Shown piece after piece: positions 1-9,284 of a stretch of 41,173 nt of DNA. The stretch comes from Alphaproteobacteria bacterium (GTDB lineage Bacteria; Pseudomonadota; Alphaproteobacteria; Rhodobacterales; Rhodobacteraceae), in NCBI GenBank assembly GCA_030425145.1, contig JAUHVK010000036.1, forward strand, positions 1 to 41,173. Reading direction: 5' to 3'. Made by a program: the position numbers and the translations under genes. Under the pieces are notes generated by a model, which saw only the letters and a program-made list of their open reading frames with translations, did no database searches and was not told where the DNA came from. How positions within the stretch are numbered: position 1 is the first letter of the stretch; each line of letters opens with the position of its first letter.

Positions 1-59
1 ATGGCTTCCAAGGCAACCTTGGCCTTGAATTCTGATGTGTAGCGTTTCTGTGTCGCCAT
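1..59 (-). CDS. IS3-family transposase OrfA, N-terminal fragment (runs off window)
   Basis: On the minus strand an ATG at 59-57 opens a frame reading MATQKRYTSEFKAKVALEA to the window edge. The Tx(E)FKAKVALEA pattern is the start of the helix-turn-helix domain of IS3-family OrfA proteins, the DNA-binding half of the OrfAB transposase. A GAAGGA ribosome binding site lies upstream (about 70-75 on the + strand as its complement). Only 19 codons are visible, so the subgroup and integrity of the element cannot be judged. The outer end of the element must lie between this start and the 3' end of the helicase gene, within a few tens of bases. Confidence 0.75.
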   Translation of the reverse strand, partial: MATQKRYTSEFKAKVALEA

Positions 60-78
60 CTTGAGTGTTCGTCCTTCG

Positions 79-2706
79 TCAGTTGCCAGAGCTTAGCAAC
101 TGGTCCGAATTCCCGCGACCACCTCTGGTATCCTGTGCAAGACGGACCCGGGCGATGAAGTCCGGCACCTCTTCGATACGGAGATCCCCGTCCGCCCCCT
201 GGACCACGACAGCCCACCGGTCGACAACCGGCGCACCGTTCGCGTTCGGGATTGCACCATGCATCACCACTGCAACCTCTCCCTTGGAAAGGGCACTCAG
301 AGGCGCGACCGGAGCGGAATGCTCCGGGAATAAGGTGCTGGCCCGGTCCGCGAACCATTTCAGGATCGGGTGCCCATCCCAGAGGTACTGCACGGTCGGC
401 CAGGACCGATCCTGCATCTTGGCATGATCGATCGCCCGGTTGATCACCTGCGCCTGATCGGTCAACTCGACCCGGTCCCCGGCGCCGACAGCCTCTTCGG
501 GCATGAAACGTCCATCGACCGCGCCCTCACTCGCATAGCCGAAACCATCCCGGGCCCGCATGTCATCCGGGATCGCGATCCGGATCGTCCGATCCCCCGT
601 AGAGATGTCAGGCGTAGACGGGAAGGCCCGCTCTTCGGCGCGAGACAATCGGCCGATCATCGCGGCCGCATAGCTGAATGTATCCGGGAAGAGCCGCGGC
701 GGCGCAACCTCGGTGGCGGTGTCTCCATGCGCCTTTGTCTCGGCCGGGGCTGCGTAGTCCCCAAAGAGGGCCGCGAACTCGTCATCGAGGGACATCTGTG
801 TCTTCGCCTCGGCCGCGCGGGCGTTCATCTGGGCGTCGAACGCATCCGCGCCGATCCCGGCTGAGACCGCTTCCGCAACGACAGCCTCTTCCTCGTCAGC
901 GTCGCCTTTCCCGAGGAACACGGCCGGGTCTCCAACCCCGGACTGGGCGGCTTCATCTTTTTCGACGAGCTTTTCCAAAACCCACATCTGCCGCACCTTC
1001 GGGTGCGTGCTCTCGCCCACGAAATAGGTGATCAGCGGCGGGCGGTCCTGACCATAACGATCGATCCGGCCATTACGCTGCTGGAACCGCAGGAGTGACC
1101 AAGGCAGGTCGAAATGGATTAGGCGGTGGCACTGGAAGTGCAAGTTGAGCCCCTCGGACGCCATGTCGGAGGCAATCAGGATGCGGATTGGGGACTTTTC
1201 TTGCCCGAAGGCGTCGATCACCTCCTGGGTCCGGACATCCGCTTCGACGCTCCCCCCATCCACGCGCGCTACTTGACCCTCGGCCAAATTCAGGTCCGCC
1301 TGAAGGCGCTCTGCGAGCCAGGACACAGTGGCAATGCGTTCAGAGAAGATAACGATCCGGTCCCGCGGGGCTTTCCCGGTCCAGCGCAGATCCCGCAACA
1401 TTTTGAGAAGGTCCTGATACTTCCGGAAGGCCCCTGTATCGATCGCGGCCACCTGATCTGCGAGGTCTCGGAGCCGAAGCCGGTCTTCTTCGGTGCCACG
1501 GGCGGTTCCGTTGTCGATCCCGCGAATGCGCCGCTCGAGCGTTTCAAGGCAAGCCGCCGGGCTTGAGAAGATTGCCTTCGCCAGCGTGGTCCGGAACAGG
1601 TCGATGGCGCGGCCCCGGGTCAATTGCTCATCGAGATCGAGGTGCAGCTCGGCGATCGACTGATAGGCGATTTCCTCTTCGGGGCTAAGCGGGAAGTTTC
1701 TGCGGATCAGTTCCCGCTTGGGGACCTGTTGTCCGATGTCAGCCGCCACGTTTTTGTCAGACCGGAACCGCCTGATAACCAGATCTTCGATATCCGATCG
1801 GTGCAACCGGGTCGGGTCCGGAACGCGCGTCGGATCCAGCATCTCGATCAGGCTTGCGAAACTCTCCTGCGATCCGTCGTGCGGGGTCGCGGTCAACAGG
1901 AGGAGCGAGTCGGTTCGCCTGGACAGAAGCTGCGCCAGCTCCGCCCGCTGAGAGTTCGACCCCGCGGCGGCCTTCCGGGCTGCCGTATTATGCGCTTCGT
2001 CGATGATGATCAGGTCCCAGTACGAATGCTTGATCGCATCCCGGATCTGAGCGTCGCGTTTCAACGTGTCGATCGACACGATGGACCGGTCGAACTGATC
2101 GAAAACATTATAGTGGGCCGGGATCTTGTTCCGCATGCGCCGGATCGCGGCGCTGTCGAGCCGGGAGAGCGGGATCGAGAACCGGGTCCAGAATTCCTTC
2201 TGGAACTGGGTGAGCATCGCCCGTGTCGTGACAACGAGAATCCGATCCGCCCGGCCCCGAAGCGCCAGCTCTGACGTGATCAGGCCCGCTTCGAGGGTCT
2301 TCCCGAGGCCGACGTCGTCCGCGAGCAGCAGCCGGACCCGGTCCTGCGCGAGAGCCCGCTCCACCGGCAGGTGTTGAAACGGCAGGTCGTCGATCGCGGC
2401 CCGGCCGAGGGTCAGAGGCTGCCGCGTTGTGGTCGGGGTATTCCGGAACGCCGCCTCGAGATGGAGTTTCGTGTCGATGAGACCGGAGGAAGCGTCCGGA
2501 ACCAGATGCACCGCCGCCGGGTCGACGACCCGTGCGCCCTTTTCCAGATCCCAGACGAACCGGGCTTCCTTGTCGCGCACCAGACCGTTGAGGCCTCGAC
2601 AGTGAACCTCTCTGAAGCCGCGCTTGAGGATCGAGGTGCTCAGAACCTTCCACGTTGCCGAACGTAAATTGATGACGGCGCCGGGGGTTGGGTATGCTGA
2701 GATCAT
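79..2706 (-). CDS. SNF2/RapA-type DEAD/DEAH-box helicase, probably truncated at C-terminus
   Basis: An 875-residue superfamily 2 helicase. Motif I is ADDVGLGKT (about 129-137), motif II is DEAH (236-239), motif III is TATPHDG (about 272-278), and motif VI is QRNGRIDRYGQ (about 543-553). The layout is that of SNF2/RapA translocases, including the DISARM DrmD subfamily and other helicases of defence islands. The C-terminal third after residue 600 is acidic and matches no domain I recognise. The start at 2706 is supported by AGGA eight bases upstream. It is transcribed divergently from the TniQ-domain gene. The stop codon (TGA, 81-79) lies only about 20 bases from the IS3 orfA start, so the last residues may be encoded by the insertion-sequence end and the native C-terminus may be lost. 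A role in restricting foreign DNA is inferred from context, not shown. Confidence 0.8.
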   Translation of the reverse strand: MISAYPTPGAVINLRSATWKVLSTSILKRGFREVHCRGLNGLVRDKEARFVWDLEKGARVVDPAAVHLVPDASSGLIDTKLHLEAAFRNTPTTTRQPLTLGRAAIDDLPFQHLPVERALAQDRVRLLLADDVGLGKTLEAGLITSELALRGRADRILVVTTRAMLTQFQKEFWTRFSIPLSRLDSAAIRRMRNKIPAHYNVFDQFDRSIVSIDTLKRDAQIRDAIKHSYWDLIIIDEAHNTAARKAAAGSNSQRAELAQLLSRRTDSLLLLTATPHDGSQESFASLIEMLDPTRVPDPTRLHRSDIEDLVIRRFRSDKNVAADIGQQVPKRELIRRNFPLSPEEEIAYQSIAELHLDLDEQLTRGRAIDLFRTTLAKAIFSSPAACLETLERRIRGIDNGTARGTEEDRLRLRDLADQVAAIDTGAFRKYQDLLKMLRDLRWTGKAPRDRIVIFSERIATVSWLAERLQADLNLAEGQVARVDGGSVEADVRTQEVIDAFGQEKSPIRILIASDMASEGLNLHFQCHRLIHFDLPWSLLRFQQRNGRIDRYGQDRPPLITYFVGESTHPKVRQMWVLEKLVEKDEAAQSGVGDPAVFLGKGDADEEEAVVAEAVSAGIGADAFDAQMNARAAEAKTQMSLDDEFAALFGDYAAPAETKAHGDTATEVAPPRLFPDTFSYAAAMIGRLSRAEERAFPSTPDISTGDRTIRIAIPDDMRARDGFGYASEGAVDGRFMPEEAVGAGDRVELTDQAQVINRAIDHAKMQDRSWPTVQYLWDGHPILKWFADRASTLFPEHSAPVAPLSALSKGEVAVVMHGAIPNANGAPVVDRWAVVVQGADGDLRIEEVPDFIARVRLAQDTRGGRGNSDQLLSSGN

Positions 2707-2829
2707 TATTGTTCCTATTAATTCCGATAGGCTGCGCCTTTTTCATCCGTTCGATGGTCAGCATTCACCAGATGCGGGCATGCGCGCCCGTAGAGGCTCG
2801 CCCTGCACATCGCCCATCCATCGACGTTT

Positions 2830-2860
2830 TTGTCCATCCAAGGTGATTTTCTCTTATAAT
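2830..2860 (+). promoter_or_regulatory. Candidate promoter for the TniQ-domain gene
   Basis: TTGTCC at 2830-2835 and a perfect TATAAT at 2855-2860, separated by 19 bases, lie in the 326-base region between the divergent helicase and TniQ genes. The spacing is slightly long for sigma-70. If used, it leaves a leader of about 165 bases before the ATG at 3033. The same intergenic region holds a short inverted repeat (CCTAT/ATAGG, 2714-2731) just upstream of the helicase start. Nothing else in 2707-3032 looks like a gene. Confidence 0.35.
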
Positions 2861-3032
2861 ACAAGACGGGTAAACACTTACGTGGCGATCAGCATTGAAG
2901 CCCCCTCGGAATGCTGAAAACCTACAGACGCGGCCTGTAACTGTGTGGTGGCCGCGAACCGATCTGAAGCAGTGGGCGCATCAACACTACGCGGTGTAGC
3001 TCCCGCGAGAAGGTTAAACCGGTACGAGCCTG

Positions 3033-4880
3033 ATGTCACAAATGCTACCACTGACCGTTCCGCTCCTATGGCGTGAGACCGCAACATCCTACACAGCGCG
3101 CCTCGCGGCGCGGAACGGGCTGCCGGCTGCTGCGTTCTGCCGGGACTTCGGCATGTCGTTCCGGGCGGTTGTGGATGGTGACCCTTCGGCCATAAGAACG
3201 ATAGCCGATCTCGGGGGCGTTTCTCCGACCCATCTGGCGGACTGGTCACCGGTATCGCTTGGAGGGCGCCGGATTTCGTTCCGCGGTCACATCTTTAACG
3301 GGAAGACGATAAGAAATCCTGAGACACGGGGCTGCCCTTTATGTTTGCGAGATGATGCCAGTACTGGCCCACTGCCCCCGGCTCAAGCAATGGGGATCCG
3401 GGGACACTGGTCTGTACCCCACGTCGCCACATGTCGATTGCATGACCACCCCCTTGTTCCGTTGTATCGCGACACCCATGCCACGGAACGATACGATCAC
3501 GTTCGACATCTCACCTCCATCGCCCCAGCGATCATCGACAGGGACCTCGATCGCCCTCACGAGCTTCCTACCAGCTTCCAGGACTGGCTGGACGACCGGC
3601 TCGCTCATGGCCCGGGTTCGGATTGGCTTTCCAGCCACCCGCTGCATGCCGCGTCGGTGTTCTGCCGACTTCTGGGGATATCCCTCCTGCGACTGGACGG
3701 GTTGAGGCTGGATCATATCGCCGAGGACTCGCGACACGCTCTTTACGATCAGGGATTTGAAGTGGCGCAGGGGGGTGAGGAAGCCATCCACCGTGCGCTA
3801 CTTCGCCTTCAAAATCTGGTCGAAACCCCACAGGACGGCCCGAAAAAGATATACCCGGCCCTCTATGACCGGCTGTCGCATGATTACGCAGACGACCCGG
3901 ACTATGCCGAATTCCGGCGCATTCTTCGGGATCATATGGCCGCGAGCTGGCCGCTGGGCCCGGGAGATGAACTCATGGGAGAACCGGTTCACGAGCGTCG
4001 CCTGCACTCCGTCACGACAGCGGCCCAAGAAACAGGCGTCGATCCGCGGCGACTGCGGAAGCTCTTGGTCGCCGCAGGTTTACTGGCCGAAGATGACAAT
4101 CTGCCGGACTCCTGGGCGGTATTCGACGCTGCTGAGGCGGCGCCCATCCTGGACGACCTGACAGTCCTGGTTCCTGCCAAAGAGTTCCGGGACATCCTCG
4201 GCGCGACCCGGTCCCAGTTCGACCTACTGGTCGCCGACGGGGTTCTGGCTCCGGCGCTTGAAACATCGGGGACGAAGTCCGTATGGGATCCCCGGGCCGG
4301 GGCCGAGTTTCTGGCTGGACTGTTGCGAGGCGCAGTTCAGCTTCGCCAACCCCAGCACAGCTGGGAACATATCTCGAAATCCGCGCAGCGCCTGAAGATC
4401 AGACCCGGTGTTATCGTTCGCGCTATCATGGACGGACGGCTACGCCGGGTCGGAAACCTCGAGGGCCGGACCGGATATTCCGCCGTTTATGTCGACCATG
4501 ATGAAGTCGCACGACTATTCGGTAGTGAAGCTGCCCCAGGGCACAGCATCGAGACCTTCGCGAAGTCTGTAGGTGCCGGTCCGCCTGCGGGCCTGCGTCG
4601 GCTTATCCTCGATGGGCACACGCCCGCGACCCGGGCGATCAACCCCCGCACGAACGCGGAGCAGTTCTATATCACGACTGCGGATGCCGAGGCGTTTCAT
4701 GCGAAGTATTTCACGCCCCGCACGATGGCGAACGCCTATCGCAGGAGCTGGCAGAGCCTGCGGGTAGAACTTGACCGGCATGGCGTTACAAAATTCAAAG
4801 AAAACAATCGGGACTACGGTCGGATATTCGCGCGCGGCTCAGTAGAACGCTGTTTGAACACTCTATCTACCCACAGCTAA
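3033..4880 (+). CDS. TniQ-domain protein with HTH-rich C-terminus
   Basis: A 615-residue protein. The first ~150 residues look like TniQ: a start of the 'E(T)xxSYxARLAxxNGL' type, then a zinc-binding pattern CPLC (101-104) and CRLH (134-137), with conserved H/W residues between. TniQ proteins act in Tn7/Tn5053-type transposons and CRISPR-associated transposons as target-selection adaptors. Here no tnsA, tnsB/tniA or tnsC/tniB gene is present in the window, so it is an orphan. The C-terminal two thirds contain several short segments that read like winged-helix or excisionase-type helices (about 340-410 and 450-600), suggesting DNA binding. The start ATG at 3033 has only a weak GAG before it; the next in-frame ATG is three codons on. 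It is divergent from the helicase gene, which hints at a functional pair. That pairing is inference. Confidence 0.7.
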   Translation: MSQMLPLTVPLLWRETATSYTARLAARNGLPAAAFCRDFGMSFRAVVDGDPSAIRTIADLGGVSPTHLADWSPVSLGGRRISFRGHIFNGKTIRNPETRGCPLCLRDDASTGPLPPAQAMGIRGHWSVPHVATCRLHDHPLVPLYRDTHATERYDHVRHLTSIAPAIIDRDLDRPHELPTSFQDWLDDRLAHGPGSDWLSSHPLHAASVFCRLLGISLLRLDGLRLDHIAEDSRHALYDQGFEVAQGGEEAIHRALLRLQNLVETPQDGPKKIYPALYDRLSHDYADDPDYAEFRRILRDHMAASWPLGPGDELMGEPVHERRLHSVTTAAQETGVDPRRLRKLLVAAGLLAEDDNLPDSWAVFDAAEAAPILDDLTVLVPAKEFRDILGATRSQFDLLVADGVLAPALETSGTKSVWDPRAGAEFLAGLLRGAVQLRQPQHSWEHISKSAQRLKIRPGVIVRAIMDGRLRRVGNLEGRTGYSAVYVDHDEVARLFGSEAAPGHSIETFAKSVGAGPPAGLRRLILDGHTPATRAINPRTNAEQFYITTADAEAFHAKYFTPRTMANAYRRSWQSLRVELDRHGVTKFKENNRDYGRIFARGSVERCLNTLSTHS

Positions 4881-5154
4881 TGTGAGCGTCCGGGGGACAC
4901 GGACACCGACCTACACGAGCGGCCCAGAGCCGACTTTAGACGCTGCGCTCTTTTGCTGCAGTAGCAGTCCGCATTACTGCCGTTCGCTGCATCTGCTCGG
5001 TTTGCGAGAGCATCTATCCGCGATGAATGATACAGATGCGGGGTGAGAACATCCAAACCCTCGTTTGTTCACAGTTAGCGGGCGAACATAGCGATTTGAA
5101 TGTGGATTTTGCTCAGGATTGATGAACAATGGCGGTTCAGTTCAAGGTGATGTC
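4881..5154. other. Intergenic region before the OLD-family gene
   Basis: No gene is seen. The stretch becomes AT-richer toward the OLD gene. An inverted repeat with 7-base arms, GCATCTG at 4989-4995 and CAGATGC at 5033-5039, is the only structure noted. No clear -35/-10 pair was found. Confidence 0.4.
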
Positions 5155-6999
5155 ATGAAGCTTGCCTCTTTCGAAATCTATGGGTTCCGCGGGTACCGCC
5201 AGAAACGAAGCGTCTCATTTTCAGAGCTAACGACCTTTGTAGGGAAGAACGACGCAGGAAAGTCGTCTTTAATGGATGCGATGGAGCTATTTTTCGATGC
5301 TGCCGGTAAGCTTGAAAAGGATGATCTATGTGTTGCGGACGATGTTGCACAAGTCGAGCTGGTTGCCGAATTTAGTGATTTCCCCGAGGAAATCGTACTT
5401 GATGCTACGTCAACAACCAGCCTATCCGGTGAAAGGCTGTTGTACGTCCGTGACGGCTATGACCCACTTCTGCGGATCATCAAACGCTACTCACAAGGCA
5501 AAGCCGCTGAAGTCTTCATTCAGGCAATGGCCCCTCAGATCGACGGCGTCGAGCACCCTATTCTTTTGAAGCAGGATGATCTGCGGAATCTAGGCCGCCA
5601 ATTAGGTCTCGAGGATGCGATCCCAAGAGCGGATAGGACTAAGAACCCTCCATGGCGCGCTGCGATCTTTGACCATTTTTTAGCTGCTCCAATTGTAGAA
5701 GTCGAAGTTCCGATTACCAAGGACGACGCAAAGAGAGTGTGGGATCAGATAAAACCGCATATCCCGTACTTTTGTCTATTTAAGGTAGATCGAGCGAGCT
5801 CTGATCAAGACCATGAAGCAAAAAATCCTTTGGCCGCCGCCGCAAAAATCGCGATCGCTGAGCGTGAAGCAGAAATCGCTAAGATCGTCGAGGGCGTGGA
5901 GGAGCGAGCTACCGATTTGGTCCTGCGAACTCTCGAAAAACTGAAAGAGATGGCACCAGAGCTTGCTGTCGGACTAACGCCTGACATTGCTGGCCAACCC
6001 AAATGGGACGGCTTTAAAACAACCCTTAAGACGGAAGGGAACATTCCATTCAACAAGCGTGGTTCGGGCACGAAGCGTCTTGTACTTCTAAATTTCTTCC
6101 GGGCTGAGGCAGAGCGGCGGTCAGAGGAGGATGGCAGGGGTATTATATATGCCTTTGAAGAGCCTGAAAGCTCACAACATCCTGAAAATCAAAGGCTATT
6201 GCTTGATAGTTTCAAGAAATTGTCTCAGAGTGGAAACTCTCAAGTAGTGCTGACAACTCATTCGCCATTGGTCGCTCAAAGCCTACCGGTTGCTTCGTTG
6301 AAGCTTGTCCGCAAGCAAGCCGCTGATCAGGCTCCGATCATTGAAGAGGTTGTCGAAGGTGAGCCCAACGCTGATAATATTCTTGAGTCGATAGCTAGCG
6401 AACTTGGGGTCCTTCCTGATAGCCGATTGATTGCCCTCGTGATGGTCGAGGGGCCTAATGACGTGAATTTCTTTCGAAACATCTATGGTGCTGTTGCGGG
6501 GATCGCCCCCGACGTGATCGACTTAGGTGTCTCGCCGAACGTTGCGATAGTTCCCATGGGTGGCTCGGACCTCAAGCACTGGGTTTCAAAGCGATATTTG
6601 AAAGGTACTGGTTGTGTCGAGTATCACGTATATGATCGAGACTGTGGCCCGGATGACCAACCAGGCTATGGAGCTCATGTTGCCATGGTAAACGATGCCG
6701 AGGATTCGAACTCAGCCCGCCTTACGACTAAACGGGAAACCGAGAATTATTTGCATCCAACTGCTATTCGTGACGCCTTGGGTGTCGAAGTCGAAATATC
6801 CGACTTCGCTGATGTTCCATTGTTGGTCAGCCTAGCTAGCAAGCAAACGGAACTCGCTCCCGACATGGGCATTGGCACTGCGAAGCGACTCTTGAACGAA
6901 CGTGCGGCACAGCTCATGGACGCTGCAATGCTCCGAGAAATTGATCCGGATGACGAGGTTGTCCGTAAGCGGTGCGCCGTTCACACGGGTTTGGCGTAG
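5155..6999 (+). CDS. OLD-family ATPase/TOPRIM nuclease, 3' end replaced by IS66
   Basis: An SMC/RecF-like N-terminus (MKLASFEIYGFRGY) carries Walker A GKNDAGKSS at residues 30-38, a signature-like segment RGSGTKR (302-308), Walker B IIYAFEEPES (330-339) and an H-loop TTHS (377-380). A TOPRIM domain follows with VEGPND (431-436, catalytic Glu) and YDRD (493-496, the DxD pair). This is the architecture of OLD-family nucleases, which include standalone anti-phage effectors and GajA of Gabija. No UvrD-like GajB is adjacent, so class 1 standalone is more likely. I chose ATG 5155 because it has AAGG eight bases upstream and matches the family N-terminus; ATG 5122 is possible. IS66 inserted after residue 603, so the last 11 residues are encoded by the element's left end in place of 18 native codons. 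Codon use is more AT-rich than in the core genes, consistent with transfer. Confidence 0.85.
   Translation: MKLASFEIYGFRGYRQKRSVSFSELTTFVGKNDAGKSSLMDAMELFFDAAGKLEKDDLCVADDVAQVELVAEFSDFPEEIVLDATSTTSLSGERLLYVRDGYDPLLRIIKRYSQGKAAEVFIQAMAPQIDGVEHPILLKQDDLRNLGRQLGLEDAIPRADRTKNPPWRAAIFDHFLAAPIVEVEVPITKDDAKRVWDQIKPHIPYFCLFKVDRASSDQDHEAKNPLAAAAKIAIAEREAEIAKIVEGVEERATDLVLRTLEKLKEMAPELAVGLTPDIAGQPKWDGFKTTLKTEGNIPFNKRGSGTKRLVLLNFFRAEAERRSEEDGRGIIYAFEEPESSQHPENQRLLLDSFKKLSQSGNSQVVLTTHSPLVAQSLPVASLKLVRKQAADQAPIIEEVVEGEPNADNILESIASELGVLPDSRLIALVMVEGPNDVNFFRNIYGAVAGIAPDVIDLGVSPNVAIVPMGGSDLKHWVSKRYLKGTGCVEYHVYDRDCGPDDQPGYGAHVAMVNDAEDSNSARLTTKRETENYLHPTAIRDALGVEVEISDFADVPLLVSLASKQTELAPDMGIGTAKRLLNERAAQLMDAAMLREIDPDDEVVRKRCAVHTGLA
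6957..6964 (+). repeat. IS66 target-site duplication, left copy
   Basis: GGTTGTCC immediately precedes the left end of the IS66 element and is repeated exactly at 9369-9376. An 8-bp duplication is the known size for IS66-family transposition. Confidence 0.95.
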
Positions 7000-8504
7000 T
7001 TCCAAGGCAGCAACTCTTTGATGTCCGTTTGTTTGTGTCCGCCAGCAATGGCGATCAGGACACCGGACAGATAGCCATGGGGTTCAATCCCGTTGAGTTT
7101 GCAGGTTTCGATCAGAGACGCGATGGCGGCCCAGTTTTGCGCGCCAGCATCGTGACCTGCGAAGAGCGCGTTTTTGCGGTTGAGAGCGATTGGACGGATG
7201 GTGCGCTCGACGGGGTTAGAATCCAGTTCGATGCGACCGTCGTCGAGGAACAGGATCAACCCGTCCCAGTACTTGGCGATGTATTTCAGGGCTTCTCCGG
7301 TTGGCGACTTTGCCGAGACACGGGCACGGTTCTGGGCGAGCCAGATTTCGAAGGCGTCGATGAGGGGTTTTGAGCGATCCTGTCTAGCGTCATGGCGCTG
7401 GTCTGCAGGCAGGCCGCGCAGATCTTTTTCGATGCGGTAGAGCGCCTGGATTTGGGCCAGACCTTCCTGCGCAATCGGGGCAGTGCCAGATTGGGTGACA
7501 TCATGCAGTTTGCGGCGGGCATGCGCCCAGCAATATGCCAATGTCACATCCTGGGTCGGGCGTTTAAGCAAGCGATTATAGCCAGCATAGCCGTCAACCT
7601 GCAGGATGCCGCTGAAACCCTTCAAGATATTGTCTGCATGCTGGCCAGAGCGTCCCGGTGCATAGGAGAAGGCGACACCGGGTGGATCATCGCCTTTCCA
7701 TGGCCTGTCATCACGGGCCAGCGCCCAGAAGTAACCGGTTTTGGTGCTTTTGCGCCCTGGGGCCAGAACCGGAGCAGGTGTTTCGTCCATGAAGAGCTTG
7801 GTGGAGCGCTTCAGATCAGCCATCAGGGCATCATAAACAGGGGTCAATTCGAAAGCCGATTTGCCGACCCATGCGGCCAAGGTCGAACGATCCAAATCGA
7901 TCCCTTGGCGGCTGTAGATTTGCGCCTGCCTATAGAGCGGCAAGTGGTCCGCATATTTTGAGACGAGCACATGGGCCAAGGTAGCCTCGGTCGGCATGCC
8001 GCCTGCGATGATGTGGGCTGGTGCCGGAGCTTGGGTGATCCCGCCTTCGCAGGATCGGCACGCGTATTTGGGGCGACGGGTGACGATCACCCCGAATTGG
8101 GCGGGAATGATATCCAGCCGTTCGCTGACATCTTCGCCGACGACATGGCGCTCGGCTCCGCAGGCGCAGGAGAACTCGGGTTCAATGACCACTTCCACCC
8201 GCTCCAGATGCTTGGGCAGTGACCCCCGGTTGGTCTGACGCGGCTTTGGTGGTCGCACGGGCGCAGTGCGCGGGTCAGCATCAATCTCAGCATCCACCTG
8301 CGCGATGGCCCCCTCGATGTCTTCGAGTTCCAGCTCGTATTGGCCTGGATCGATCTTCTCGGATTTGCTTCCGAAGAGCGCCTTCTTGAAGGCGGCAACC
8401 AGAACTTCGAGTCGGGCATTCTGATCCTGCTGCGCACGGATGATCGCCTTCAACTCGGCAATATTGTCGGGCAATTCATCAGGCGTGACCATGCCCGATG
8501 CCAT
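6981..8504 (-). CDS. tnpC: IS66 transposase TnpC (DDE)
   Basis: About 507 residues. The N-terminus has the coiled-coil-like segment and FKKALFGSKSEK motif of IS66 transposases. A zinc-binding region with CACG and CRSC follows, then the DDE catalytic core with FMDETP (Asp), QVDGYAGYN (Asp) and SNPVERTIRP (Glu), followed by the IS66 C-terminal tail. I place the start at ATG 8504 (MASGMV); ATG 8492 four codons later is also possible. The stop lies within the element's terminal repeat. Confidence 0.93.
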   Translation of the reverse strand: MASGMVTPDELPDNIAELKAIIRAQQDQNARLEVLVAAFKKALFGSKSEKIDPGQYELELEDIEGAIAQVDAEIDADPRTAPVRPPKPRQTNRGSLPKHLERVEVVIEPEFSCACGAERHVVGEDVSERLDIIPAQFGVIVTRRPKYACRSCEGGITQAPAPAHIIAGGMPTEATLAHVLVSKYADHLPLYRQAQIYSRQGIDLDRSTLAAWVGKSAFELTPVYDALMADLKRSTKLFMDETPAPVLAPGRKSTKTGYFWALARDDRPWKGDDPPGVAFSYAPGRSGQHADNILKGFSGILQVDGYAGYNRLLKRPTQDVTLAYCWAHARRKLHDVTQSGTAPIAQEGLAQIQALYRIEKDLRGLPADQRHDARQDRSKPLIDAFEIWLAQNRARVSAKSPTGEALKYIAKYWDGLILFLDDGRIELDSNPVERTIRPIALNRKNALFAGHDAGAQNWAAIASLIETCKLNGIEPHGYLSGVLIAIAGGHKQTDIKELLPWNYAKPV

Positions 8505-8547
8505 AACAAAACAGAGGCAGAATGACCCCTGCAAAGGGTTCCGTGAG

Positions 8548-8901
8548 TCACTCCGCCGCAGACGGTGCTGCGACCTCCAAGGGCTGCACGCGCCGCCAAT
8601 CCAAACCCGCGAACAGGGCTTCAAACTGGGCTGGTTCCAGATGCACCACCCCGTTCTTGATCGCGGGCCATTTGAAGCTGTTATCCTCCAGCCGCTTATA
8701 CGCCATCACCAGCCCGCTGCCGTCCCAGTAAATCAGCTTCAGCCGATCCGCCCGTTTGGCGCGGAACACATAAACCGACCCATCAAACGGCTTCTGGCGC
8801 AAATGACCCTGCACCAGAGCGGCCAGCCCGTCGTGACCCTTGCGGAAGTCGACCGGATCACTGGCAACAAAAATCCGGACCTTGTGGGATGGCGTGATCA
8901 C
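8548..8901 (-). CDS. tnpB: IS66 accessory protein TnpB
   Basis: A 117-residue protein with the classic IS66 Orf2 pattern: VDFRKGHDGLAALV, YVFRAKRADRLKLIYWDGSG and a C-terminal LFAGLDW. It is required for IS66 transposition in studied elements, though its biochemical role is unclear. Its ATG overlaps the tnpA stop by four bases (ATGA), so translation is probably coupled. Confidence 0.93.
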   Translation of the reverse strand: MITPSHKVRIFVASDPVDFRKGHDGLAALVQGHLRQKPFDGSVYVFRAKRADRLKLIYWDGSGLVMAYKRLEDNSFKWPAIKNGVVHLEPAQFEALFAGLDWRRVQPLEVAAPSAAE

Positions 8902-9284
8902 GTGGTCATGGCCCGCGCGATCTCGGCGACCCGCGGGGCTGGCGTCGCAGCATCAAGACGAACAATGACGTCGCCTCTGATCACATCAATCGTGCTGGCG
9001 GAAGCGACCGGCAGAGGCTGGGCTAAAGGCGCAGGCGCCTCGATCTCAACAGGCACAAAATCCATGCCATCCAAGTTTGGCAGGACCAGCTTGCCCTGTC
9101 GGGCCATCCGTCGCCAATCAGACACCGTACTGGGGATCAACTCGTATCGCTTTGCGACAGCGTTGACCGTCTCACCCTCAATCAACGTCTCAGCCACAAT
9201 CCGCGCCTTCAACTCGGCGGGCCAATTCCGTTTACCATCCGTCCGACGCGGAACACTTGCCAGAAACTCGCTTATAGCTCCCAT
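8898..9284 (-). CDS. tnpA: IS66 accessory protein TnpA (HTH)
   Basis: About 128 residues with an IS3-OrfA-like helix-turn-helix (KARIVAETLIEGETVNAVAK, then STVSDWRRMARQGK). The start at ATG 9284 is preceded by GGGGAG with seven bases of spacing, which fits better than the upstream GTG at 9299. It is the first gene of the tnpA-tnpB-tnpC operon of the IS66 element. Confidence 0.9.
   Translation of the reverse strand: MGAISEFLASVPRRTDGKRNWPAELKARIVAETLIEGETVNAVAKRYELIPSTVSDWRRMARQGKLVLPNLDGMDFVPVEIEAPAPLAQPLPVASASTIDVIRGDVIVRLDAATPAPRVAEIARAMTT

Noticed and set aside
79-2706. DISARM system (DrmD-like helicase)
   Set aside because: Only one SNF2-type helicase is present; no methyltransferase, drmA, drmB or drmC genes accompany it in the window.
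3033-4880. CRISPR-associated or Tn7-like transposon
   Set aside because: No tnsA/B/C, cas genes or repeat-spacer array are visible in the window.
5155-6999. Gabija system (GajA)
   Set aside because: The OLD architecture fits, but no UvrD-like GajB helicase follows, even after removing the IS66 element; the next gene is a convergent STAND protein.
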